A DNA stretch of 64,000 nucleotides from Azadirachta indica (lineage: Eukaryota; Streptophyta; Magnoliopsida; Sapindales; Meliaceae), in assembly GCA_022749755.1 (NCBI GenBank), contig CM040451.1, forward strand, positions 8,569,871 to 8,633,870, written 5' to 3'. The notes beneath the pieces are model-generated. The model searched no databases and was not told the origin of the DNA. It saw only the letters and a list, made by a program, of their open reading frames with translations. The position numbers and the translations under genes are program-made. Shown one piece after another: positions 25,790 through 36,470 of this stretch (its first letter is position 1; every line of letters starts with the position of its first letter).

Positions 25790-28190
25790 GTTCAATTTAA
25801 ATAAAATTTACTTCTAATTTAAGAAAAATTTATGTAATTGCATTTAAAGAAAGAGAAAAAAGAAAAAGAAAAAACAAATAAATTTTTTGTATTGGGTTGT
25901 AAAGGAAAAGTGATTTTAGCATAAATACTTGAATTTTTTTTAGAAAAAAATCCTCTACATTCTACTCTTAGGAAAAAGTGCTTTTGACAAAATCACTTTA
26001 CACGAACTGAATTGGTTGACATTACGACTAGATATTCTTTAGTTAATTTGTAAATTTAGTTTATATAAATTATTAATGTTTTAAAATTATTTTTTTCACA
26101 AGTAAAATATAAATAATATTATTAAATAGAGTTAGGGAAGAGAAGTAAATGTTCCTGTGTGTTGGGTGGAAAAGACATTTCAAAAATTGTCCAAAAATGG
26201 AAATTAGAGTAAAATTCTGTTAAAAGTAAATAAAATCAGAGGACACGTCACCTGTGATAGACACTAGTATTACGACTTCTTGAACATACATCACCCGTCA
26301 GTCAGCCGGTATCTGAGTAGATCCACGGTAACAGACCGTACCACGTGGCACAGTGACACCTCCGGGACCACAGCTTTCTCCATGCGTAGATGAGAACTGC
26401 TACGCTGTGAGCGACTTACCGTATTAGTGCGAAGCCTCCTTGGTAACGGTTGGATTTACGACGTGGAGCCCATCTCTACATAAAATCTCCCATAATTGTG
26501 CTTACTAATTACATTTTTTTTTTTAAGCCGACATTTTATTTTATCTCAAAAGCATATGTGAGATATGAAAATTAACTCAAAAGTATATTTGTATTTTTTG
26601 TGCCACTAAATTTATTAAGTGTAAAAGATAATTTAATCTTTAAAATTTAACTTATTAAACTAATAAATACTAATAATTTCAAAATAAGTTTAAAATATCT
26701 GAATTATTTAGTTACAAATGTTCATTTAGATTGCACCCAAGGATTAGTCAGAGTGATTTAAGGTGTTACTTGATTTGCTCCCCAGTTGATTTCAAAACAC
26801 TATCCCAAAAGCACGTAAGGGAAATTTAAAAGCAATATGAATTTTATCCACTTGTTACCTTCTTAAAATGGAAAAAAAATTCATTTAGATAAAAAAAAAG
26901 TATTATAAGACATTTACGTAACTCCATTGCAATTGACATAATAACAAAAGGACACAATATTAATGTATAGATTTTCATCTAAATGACTTAACAAATTAGG
27001 CTATTTTTATAATTTTAAAAAAATATTGAATCTTTAAAATATAGTTTAATGTATAGTTTAATCTTAGTAATTTGAAAATTACTAATTTAACTCTTAATCT
27101 ATTAAATGGGACGTATTCCAAATAAATATTGACTTATTTTTACCTTTCATTTCTTGACATTAATTACCACATAGATATAGAAATTTGGAGTCTAATAAAA
27201 CTAATAGTAACATCATTAAATTAAATGAGTAATTTTAAAATAAGGTAGAGACAAATACCCCTGAACTTTGAGGATAAATTTCCTAGAATTTAAATAAATA
27301 AACATATATATTCTTGAATTAACTTTTCGCTAGTCAAATTTATTAATTATAAGCGAAATGACTATTCTACTCCTTATGATTAAAAAGACCTCTAAAATGA
27401 CCAAATTCACCTCATTAATAATACATAATGACATTTGGTTATTTTAAAAGTCTTTTAAATTATAAAGGCCACAATCATTATTCCATTTAAAATTGATAAA
27501 TTTTACTAATGAAAAGTTAAATTTAAGGAGAGACATGTTTATTCGATCAAAATTTAGAGATATTTGTTTATTCTCAAACTTCGTAAAAATATTTGTCGTT
27601 TACCTTAAATTTCGAGGTTTATCCGTAAATTTTTCAATATCTTTTCACCCCTTTTACAAACTCTAAACATCTTTTTTCACTTCACAACTAATATTTCCAC
27701 AATTAAAAAAAATGTTGTAAACAATACCAACATTCCACGCCATCCAAGATATTATTTACTTGTTTTAATTATTTGTCACAATAATATCTTACTATTTTGA
27801 AACTTGGTGCATCCACAATAATGTACCTAAAGGACTAAATTGATTATTGTTTTAATTTTGACTCAATTTAGGGCTTTGCTTTATGAAACATAAAATTTTC
27901 AAATGGAATAAATTGACTTTTACATCAAGAGACAAAATCTCAAACTCTGTTACATTTAGGCTATGATGTTGGCCGATTAGACTCGCCCCTAGTTTATTCA
28001 AATCTGGTTTTCTAATTTTTACATTAATTTATTATAATCAATATATAATTATGTGTTAATTTAAAAACTACCTGTAATATTAATTAAATTTAATAAATAA
28101 TTTTAAAATAAATAGTGAAATACATAAATAAAATGCTTATAATTCGTAATTTAAGATAGATATATACGTAGGAGCATTAAGGTAATTTAG
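25790..28190. other. AT-rich intergenic DNA with one GC-richer island
   Basis: No gene recognised. The segment 26230-26490 stands out as GC-richer and carries a perfect G-box palindrome (CCACGTGG, 26341-26348); it may be a former promoter. A copy of the dispersed repeat seen at 895-1015 lies at about 26737-26880. Confidence 0.55.
26737..26880. repeat. Dispersed repeat fragment, copy 2
   Basis: It holds GGATTAGTCAGAGTGATT, GCTCCCCAGTTGATTTCAAA and GTAAGGGAAATTTAAAAGCA, in the same order as the related blocks at 895-1015. The copies are strongly diverged. Family unknown. Confidence 0.5.
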
Positions 28191-28194
28191 TATA

Positions 28195-28655
28195 TAATTA
28201 GGACTGAACAGAAAAAGCAGATCGAATTGGATCGAACCGGAATTGACAGGTTCGGTCTGATATTTTATATAATTCGGTTCGGTTTCGATTATCAAAATAA
28301 AAAAACCTAAAATTTTTAGTTCGATTTCGGTTTTAATCCAAAAAAACTCGGATCGAACCAGATTTATTATTTTTAATATTTTTATATAAACGATGTCATT
28401 TTATTATATTTTCATAAAACGATATCATTTGATACACTAAAATTTTTTTAAAAAAATAATAAATTTATCCAAAAACCGAACCGATCGGTACGATTTTAAT
28501 CCAATTCTAATATGTAATCGGTCCGATATGGTTCGGTTGTTTCTTCCTATTCGGTCTAGTTCAGTATCAAAATTTTGAAACTCAAAATTTTCAGGTCCAG
28601 TCCGTTTTTTTAAAAATTCGAACCGACCTGAACTGTGCCCATTTTTATATGTAAC
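28195..28655. mobile_element. MITE-like element rich in TTCGGTTCGG
   Basis: Blocks of TCGGTTCGGTTTCGAT on the left are mirrored by GAACCGA/CGAACC blocks on the right. The whole segment can therefore fold back on itself around an AT-rich centre with two direct repeats of AAACGAT(G/A)TCATTT. It resembles common plant hAT-type MITEs. The exact ends and a target duplication were not resolved. Confidence 0.5.
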
Positions 28656-28875
28656 TATGTGTTGTTATAAAAATCAATCATAATACTAATTAAATTATAA
28701 ATGCCTTTAAAATAAGTAATCAAAATGTTTATATTTGTTAATTTATTATTTATTTAACATTAATTAGAATTGTTAATTTTAATTTAAGGGATAGATACAT
28801 TTCTCAATTTTAGAAATAATATTTTTTAACTAAACAAGTATATTCACATTGTTGAATACTAAAGTAAAAACGAAC

Positions 28876-29145
28876 AGATTCTAATTTTTATGAATAATTG
28901 GCGATTACAAAATAGTTTCTTAATTTTTAATTTAAAATTAAATAAAAATTAACAATACTAAATGTATTCTAAGTGTTAGATGAAAGCTGGTGATAACAAT
29001 AAAAAAATATACAAATTCTAATTGTATTAATAATTGGTATTTACCAAACACTTTATTAATTTTTATTTTAAAATTAAGTAAAAAATTAACAATACTAAAT
29101 ATATTCTAGGAGTTAGGTGAAAGCTAGTAATAACATTAATAATTA
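28876..29145. repeat. 137-bp tandem duplication
   Basis: The block from ATTCTAATT, through a (T/A)AATAATTGG motif and AACAATACTAAAT, to GTTAG(A/G)TGAAAGCT begins at 28878 and again at 29015. The two copies are diverged. Confidence 0.75.
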
Positions 29146-29159
29146 TACTCTAATGCCTA

Positions 29160-31740
29160 TAAATTTTTCACGAATGTCTAGTTAGCCGATTAGAAACAGC
29201 AGAGAATAATTTGTTCAATAGATAATTTTTTTTAATATTATATTACATATACAATTTACCAATATTAAGTTAAAAATTTACGAAAGTCAATGGTTATAAT
29301 TATGAAAGAGATAGATTTTACATAAATAAAGAGTTGTTTTATTTTGTAAAAATAACAATTATACGTCAATAAATTTAACTTATCTTTATTTTTTAAAAAA
29401 ATTTAAAAGGTGGATTATAACTTAAATACATTTTAACCCTGTACTTTCTCTAATTTTGAATACTATTAACTTGCAAAATAGAGAGAATTGCTTATTAATT
29501 TAGCCGGTTTGTAACGGTTAATTTATTTTTAGCTTGAATAATAAAAATAATAAATAAATTAAACTAAAAAAATCCAAAATTTGTACACTGACGATTGTCT
29601 AACTAAGTCAAATCGAAAAAAACAAAGTAAAAATTAAAAATATATATATATTTGGAGGAAAGTAAACAAGATGTGACATAAAAAGTGGACCACAGGATGA
29701 AATCGTTAATTCTGTTGATACAGATCTGGTTGTGGGCCCACCCGAATCTCCCCCATTGCAGTTTTTTACAGAGCACGCCTCCTCTTACATTTACGGTTTT
29801 CACTTTCAGTCAATCAATATGACGCAATATTTAAATTAAATTTAATTAATTCATCTATTTATTTTTACAGCCCCAGTGGTCACATCATTCTCTTAAAAAG
29901 CCGTGCCGCTTTGATTGGGTCCGTCTGGTGAGTTTGTGAGACCAGACTGAGCCGGATGATGTGCTGTTCTGTACAGACAATTTCGTATGCCGGTCTATTC
30001 TGCGCACTTACTTGCATTTATCTTCTTACATTATTATAATTAAGAAGCTCTGGGTTTTGTCTCTTTTAACTGACACTTGACTTTTTTTTTTTTAAATTTT
30101 TTAAAATTTTTTTGCCCATCAATTTATGTCTTTTCATAATTATTATGTTTCCCATATTGTCCTTTTAATTTGTATATATTTTCTTATGGTCTTTTCGTAA
30201 TCATTTTTAGGCAAATTTATGTGATTACATAAATTTCATAAATATTTTAAAATATTACATTGTTGAAAACTTACATTAATCATTGACTAGAGTTACAGTA
30301 AAATCCCCTAATTTCAATTAATTATTGGATTAAATTCAATAATCTTCTAGAAAATGAAAATTTCCGTCGTCGACTATACTGTAAAATTACTCTTAATCAT
30401 TTAATCAAAGATATTATCATATTAATTTATTTTAAATATTAGCATTTATTTTATTAGAAATCAAAAATTCAAAGTCGTCGTACATGGTAACGTAACGGCC
30501 GCATTACGATTTTACAGCTCTAAAAGGTGGGTCCTACACGCTCTACACTTTCTGACCAATCAGAAAACATCACACTCATTGTACCGGGGCCCCACGTCCT
30601 TCCCCATTAAACAGCTTGGATACGATGTTGTATAGATGTAAAAACTTAAACACCCACGACGACGGCTGTCGTATTGTAACCGTAGCACACGATGGATGGG
30701 GATGATGATGATGATACATCACATACACATATACCATACATAAATAAAAAAATAAGAAAAATTATGTGGAGCCCACATTTTATAAAATGGCTGGGGTAGG
30801 GTTAATAGAGCTTGGGCCGAGGTGGATAGGGGGGCAGGGCTTTATCAGCGTTTGAAATTCGAGACGTTTCAACTTTTAAAGCTAAGAAGAGTGGAAAAGC
30901 CAGCTACTGTCTTTTCGAGCCTCGTGCTCTCTTTATCTTTGTTTTTCTGTCTCTACACATATGTCATAATAATGTTATATATAAATAAAATATTATGCAA
31001 ATTATATTAACAATTAATTTTACATATTTCAGATTCATGAAAAATTAATTGTTACAAATGTATCTTTTTTTTAAAGTATAAATAATAAAAAAATATAATT
31101 CGAATGATTTAAAATATATTTATATTTTAATATTATCAAAAGTATCTCGAATATAATTAACATAAAAATTTTACAACTCAAAATATAACTATAATTATGT
31201 TAACATTTAACTAGAAACATCATATGTCAGGATTTAAATTAATATTTTTTTATAATTATAATTATATTTAAAAAAAAGGTAGAAATTTAATTTCTTTTAA
31301 TTATAAGTGAAGATTAATTTTCTTTTAAAAAATTAAATCAAGTTAAATTTAAAAATTTTAGACTACTCAATTTTTTTTAAAAAAAAATTAAGTGTAGATA
31401 ATATAAATTTTATTGGTGTAAATTTCTAGGGGCGACAGCAAATTAAATTTGATTACCATCAAAGAGTTAGAGAATTTTTTTTGTTTTTTAAAATTAAGTG
31501 AATGCAAGTTGTATATATCTATATTAAATATAGATTTTCGTGAACAACATTGTACTAAAACTGATCAAAGAATAATATAGACGGTAGATTAAATTTAAAC
31601 TCTCAATTTTAATAAATGTTTTATGTAATATTTATAAATTATAAATATAATTTGTGATATTAAAAAATAATGTTTCATATGATGTAAATGCAATATTCAT
31701 TGTTTAATTTGTGTTAACGTTTAATAAAATTTGCATGATA
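29160..31740. other. Intergenic DNA with GC-richer islands
   Basis: Mostly AT-rich. Two islands, about 29690-30010 and 30470-30950, are GC-richer and promoter-like (CCAAT, ACGT cores, ATG-poor). The first holds a 7-bp stem, GTCTGGT/ACCAGAC, at 29922-29947. A 62-codon open frame at 30822-31010 shows no family resemblance, and I do not call it. Confidence 0.5.
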
Positions 31741-32037
31741 TTTCAGTATCTTTTGTTGTGGATCTTTTGGTGGGGAGCTAGCAAAAATTAAAGGAAACCG
31801 GCCCGCGTCGAGAGAAAAGATGTAGGGAAAAGCCGAAAAATAGTCTTTTCTCACCTTAGCTTTACAGTCTCCACTTCATTAATATTATCTTTTTTTTTTT
31901 TTTAATAAAAAAAATCTCTGATCCATGTTTTGTTTTCGCTTTTTCTTCGTTTTACAAAAGCGTTTTTTTTTTTTTTTTTTTTTCTGTTTGTATTTAATAT
32001 ATTCGGGCGTTGAAGATTCAGATAAGCGTGCAGCAAT

Positions 32038-32333
32038 GAACATCCTTTTCATGGCTTTTTCCAGTGTTCCATTCGCAATACCCACAACATTAAAGTGTTT
32101 TCTGGGCCCGAGGGAGGTGTTAAGTTGGGTAATTAATGAGAAGAACAAAAAGGGTAAGTTGTGTTTTTGTTTTTGTTTTGTGTGTTTTCAGAAGAAAGAA
32201 GAGATCTTTTTAGTTTAGTATCTAGAGTTATATAGACTATCATGGTCTGTGACATTAGGGTTTGACTGAAGAGGTGTTTCTTGTTTTGTGAATGAATTAA
32301 TAGTGTTTTTGTTGTTGCAGAAGGGAAATGATG
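32038..32333 (+). CDS. Possible small spliced gene (about 42-residue product)
   Basis: An ATG at 32038 opens a hydrophobic peptide starting MNILFMAFSSVPFAIPTT and then FLGPREVLSWVINEKNKK. A good donor (AAAAGG|GTAAGT) at about 32153 and acceptor (TTGTTGTTGCAG) near 32320 would add E-G-K and a TGA stop. The upstream frame stays open and looks similar in composition (GVEDSDKRAA), so the true start may lie in an earlier exon. One membrane segment is likely. I do not recognise the family; splice sites and the peptide suggest a gene, but this is weak. The tRNA-Trp gene follows about 270 bases further on. Confidence 0.35.
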
Positions 32334-32608
32334 ATTTAGGGGTTTGTTGTAGAGTTAGAGATAGAGTTGATGATTGTAGTTGCCTTGCTTCTTGGGATTT
32401 TGTGTTGGACCAAAACGAAAACAGATTAAGCAGAAGATTGTTTGAATTCTTTTTGGATTTGGTTACTTCCCAGCATTTTCTTGTTCAGCAAACAGATTTT
32501 GTTCGAGTATACACTGCTTTTGCTAAATTTCAAGAATGTATTTTAATAATTTTTTTGTCATAAAGTTTAATTAAATATATATTATGTTGCGTGCACATTA
32601 GTCAAGGT

Positions 32609-32680
32609 GGATCCGTGGCGCAATGGTAGCGCGTCTGACTCCAGATCAGAAGGTTGCGTGTTCGATTCACGTCGGGTTCA
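32609..32680 (+). tRNA. tRNA-Trp (anticodon CCA)
   Basis: A 72-base cloverleaf with no intron. Acceptor stem GGATCCG pairs with CGGGTTC; D stem GCGC/GCGC; anticodon stem TCTGA/TCAGA with loop CTCCAGA, so CCA sits at 32641-32643; T stem GCGTG with loop TTCGATT. Discriminator base A. A TTTTT terminator for RNA polymerase III lies at 32694-32698. Internal A and B boxes are intact. Confidence 0.95.
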
Positions 32681-33310
32681 ATTCCGGTTTCCATTTTTAT
32701 CCTTTTTGGATAAATTATGAAAAGACGATTTAACTGTAAAGCCTAATTGACAAAATGTCAACCATGGCAGGGGTATTTTAGGACGTTTTGTTTTACTTTT
32801 AGAAGACTTTGGATAAATAGGAAAAGACGATACAGCTGTAACATTTCCTGGAAGACGTCGAGGAGGATAAGGGTATTTTAGGAATTAGGATAGCTAACGG
32901 AGAAAATATTCTTATTTGGTTTGCTAATACTTACAACTTTTTTTTGGGGTCAAATTAAATATTTAAGCGGCTTAAAATGAATTCAAACTTGTCATAAGTT
33001 GACTAAATGCAAAAAAGTATACTATATATATATTTTTTATTTTTTCTAGTACAATTCTCAATTTGTAGGTTATGCCCTATATTTAATGCAAGTGCTTTAG
33101 AATTGTTATATGGTTGTAAAGATTTCCCAAGTTAAACTAATAAATTGCTTGCTTTTAATGAAAGTCCAATGGCGTAATGGGGGCATCATTATTGGACCAT
33201 GATCATGATGGCCCAATTTTCTAATTGTTGTTCACATAAAATGGAACAAGATCAATCATAGTATTTTTATTTTTAATTCAAATTCATAACCCTTTACATT
33301 ATAGTAATTA
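32609..33310. repeat. Segment duplicated with the tRNA, copy 1
   Basis: The tRNA-Trp gene and about 700 bases after it are found again, diverged, at about 34846-35400. Shared blocks in order include GGGTATTTTAGGA, TTTTAGAAGAC, GATAGCTAACGGAGAAAA (minor variants), CGGCTTAAAATGA and GAACAAGATCAATCAT. Confidence 0.8.
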
Positions 33311-34110
33311 GAATTCTAATGAAAGTTATCCTACATCTTAGATATTAGATATCTATCTCATGAATAGGGCAATTTCTGCCCTTAAATTAAAGGGATATTT
33401 ACCTTTAAAAGCTGGAAGAGTTTTATCTACGACGAATACATACACTAATAATATTTTATCATTCACTAAAGATTGGTTCGATAACCTTTTTGTTTTAAAT
33501 TGTTAGATTGAGAAATTATTAATCATGTTTCTATATTTACATACATCTACATGCACACATATATACAAATTCGATATCTCAAATATGATCATTTTTTTTA
33601 TGCTATATAATATAACATAACACATATGCATCTTTAGATGTGTATATATTTAGAAGCAGGGTAGAGCGCCCTTAGGGCCTAAGGGAGGTCTGGCCCCCAA
33701 GTCTCACAATTCTTTTAATATTTTTATCATAATATTTATATTTTAAATTATTTTTGGGTTTATATATTGTTTGATCTCTACATTTAACAAAATTATTTAT
33801 TTACATCTTAATTTATTAATTATTTATATAATGTTAGTTAATTAATTTTAACTTTTAAATATTTTGGCTTCTAGTTATCTAATTTTAATTATGTCCTTAT
33901 TTAGTAAGACCGGACTTGAACACATGCACCTATATTTAAATGACTTGAAAATTTTTAAGTGCTGCTATTGATATATATGCACTTACTTACATGTTTTAAA
34001 ACTAATATATAGTAAGACCCCACCTAAATATACATACATATATTTACATTTCTTAAAATTTTTTTAAATGTTTTAAATCTAATATTTAATTTTAAGATTT
34101 TTTGAAGACT
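33310..34110. other. AT-rich intergenic DNA
   Basis: No gene recognised. A GC-richer fragment, GAGCGCCCTTAGGGCC, at 33664-33679 contains a short palindrome. Confidence 0.5.
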
Positions 34111-34114
34111 TTAT

Positions 34115-34680
34115 AGGGGTGGCAATTTGAGTTAATGTGTTGTATTTGTGTCTCATCAAATAAAGACATAATGTATTTTAGTGTCTTATCAAATAGAGAT
34201 ATAATATATTTTAAGCTAACTCAAACTCGATTCATTTAATAATCATATCAAGACTTAGAAACCTTAACCCAACTCATTTGTTAAACGAATTATCCATTTA
34301 ATAATTATGTCACCTATTTAACATAATTTTTTTTTATATATTTTAATATATATTCTATAATATTTTTATATATGCAAACACTAATAATTTTTATTTTAAA
34401 TAATATTAAATAGTTTTTAAAAATATTAAAAATATAATATAAATAATTAAATTATAAATAAGTTAATATAAAATAATTATTCAAATAGTTAATCGTGTCA
34501 TAAACAGTTCACGTGTCAAAAAAAATCTTAAATATAAAGTTTACTCAATTATTAATCATTTCACATTATTATCACCTAATTATTAATCATATAATTTTAA
34601 ATTAATTTAAAATTACTGATTTTGTATTGTGTTTATATAGGGTTGACAGAGTTATGTCAAAAATTACCATCTGTAAACCC
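34115..34680. mobile_element. Old hAT-type MITE-like fragment
   Basis: The left end AGGGGTGGCAATTTGAG and right end TTACCATCTG are an imperfect inverted pair. Inside are (T/C)TCATCAAATA(A/G)AGA repeats and CTCATTTGTTAAACGAATTA-like blocks. Related sequence is seen at about 52195-52690 and from about 63550 to the window end. No clear target duplication was found. Confidence 0.4.
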
Positions 34681-34845
34681 TGCTAAAATATATTCATTTA
34701 TATTTATGTTTTAAAGTGAATACATTAGAAAGACCCCATCAAAATACATGTATTTAGATTTAAATGTTTTAAAATTTTTCTAAAGGTCCATTAGTTTAAA
34801 ACTAATATACAAATAATAAGTCGTTCGGCAAAAATAATTCAAACC

Positions 34846-34917
34846 GGATCCGTGGGGCAATTGTGACGCGTCTGACTCCAGATTAGAAGGTTGCAAGTTT
34901 GATTTACGTCGGGTTCA
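34846..34917 (+). pseudogene. Decayed tRNA-Trp copy
   Basis: Same length as the intact gene and with the same CCA anticodon. The D arm no longer pairs (GGGC against ACGC), the T stem is broken (GCAAG), and the B box reads TTTGATT instead of TTCGATT. Most differences are C-to-T or G-to-A. It lies in the second copy of the duplicated segment. Confidence 0.85.
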
Positions 34918-35400
34918 ATTTCCTTTTTTGGTAAAACGTGAATGATGGCAAGGGTATTTTAGGAAGTTTAGTTTTTAGTTTTAGAAGACATTGGATAAAT
35001 TAGGAAAAGACTATATAGCCGCAAAGTCTCCAGAAAAACGTCAAAGAGGAAAAGGGTAGTTTAGGAATAAGAGTAGCTAACGGAGAAAACGTTCTTGTAT
35101 GGTTTGCTTGTACTTTTTATTAAAAAGTTAAATATTTAGACGGCTTAAAATGAGTACTTGTCATATTTTGACTAAATGTAAAAATGTACAGTATATTTTT
35201 AAAATTTTTTATTATAATTTTTAATTGATGTATTAGATCTTAAAAATATAACAAAAAAATTAAGAATTATAACAAAATTTTTTAAAAAAATTTAATGGAG
35301 CATCATTATTGGTTTAGGACGGCCCGATTTTCTAATTATGGTTCATATAAAATAGAACAAGATCAATCATATATATTTTTGTAATTCAAATTCATAACAC
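34846..35400. repeat. Segment duplicated with the tRNA, copy 2
   Basis: Diverged copy of 32609-33310, offset by 2,237 bases at the tRNA. See copy 1 for shared blocks. Confidence 0.8.
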
Positions 35401-35598
35401 CCTTTTAGGTGTATCTTTTTTTAAAATAATAACATTATATTACAGTAGTTTAGAATTCTAATAACAATTATAATGTACCTTAAATATTCATTTAATAACT
35501 TTCAAATTACAGAGATACCTATTTTTAAAAGTGAAAAGAGTTCTTCCTATGATAGGATTGAAACACATATCCTTATGTTATCTTAACATTCATCAAAG

Positions 35599-36290
35599 TT
35601 GATTATATATGCTTTTTGGTATAACAATTTTGATTTGTTCATTAGTTTTTTTACAGAGCCCATTTTCGAAAGATTATTTTTGTCTCTATTTATGTCTCGT
35701 GTTGGAATCAATTACTGTAAATTGTCCCCTCTTATAGATTAGTCAACATTTTTTTCATAAATTTTACTAACCGTTACTACTCTTATTTTTATATTTATTA
35801 TTTCTTAACTGAATTTCGTACCTACTTATTGATAGAAAATAAATTTTTTGAAATTTTTGAACCGTAAATTAAATTCTCATAGAAGTAATGTTGAAAATCA
35901 TTACAATCAATAATACAATAATAAAAATATTCATATTTTTTTTTTGTTGATTATACATATTTTTTGGTATAACAATTTTGATTTGTTCATCAATTTTTTT
36001 TTATAGAATCTATTTCTAAAAGATTATTCTTTTCTTTGTTTACGTTTGGTGTTGAAATCAAGTATTGTAACTTATCCCCTCCTACAGATTAGTCAATATT
36101 TTTTCTACAAAATTTATGAATCGAGATCCTTAGTTTTATAGTTTTTATTCCTTAATTGAATTTCAAATCTAGTTTTAAAAAAAAAAATTTTTTAAATTTT
36201 TGAACCGTGAATTGTATCTCACAAAAGAAATGGTGAAAATCACTATAATTAATAATATAATAATAAAAATACATATACTTTTTTTTTATA
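35599..36290. repeat. 348-bp tandem duplication
   Basis: TTGATTATA(T/C)AT begins at 35599 and again at 35947. Both copies continue through GGTATAACAATTTTGATTTG, GATTAGTCAA and TTTTTGAACCGT. The second copy is followed directly by the first palindrome cassette. Confidence 0.85.
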
Positions 36291-36309
36291 TAAACAAAAA
36301 TGGAAAAAA

Positions 36310-36470
36310 GGTATTTTATAATACCTCTAATTGAACCAGGGTTATCATCATCATCATCATCCTCATTATCAAATGTCAATGGCTATACCAAACGTTCGAA
36401 CTGGGGATTCCGCGAACACATTTCAAGTACCAAACCCTCGCCCCAGAAAGGTTCAGTGATGAACCGAAAA
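36310..36470. repeat. Palindrome cassette C1
   Basis: Begins with the near-perfect palindrome GGTATTTTATAATACCTC, then a CAT/ATC trinucleotide tract, then GTTCGAAC ... AACCCTCGCC ... GGTTCAGTGATG. First of about eleven such cassettes in the window. A chance open frame runs through it but is not kept in the other copies. Confidence 0.75.

Noticed and set aside
34846..34917. Second functional tRNA-Trp gene
   Set aside because: The D and T arms are broken and the B box is altered, so it is called a pseudogene.
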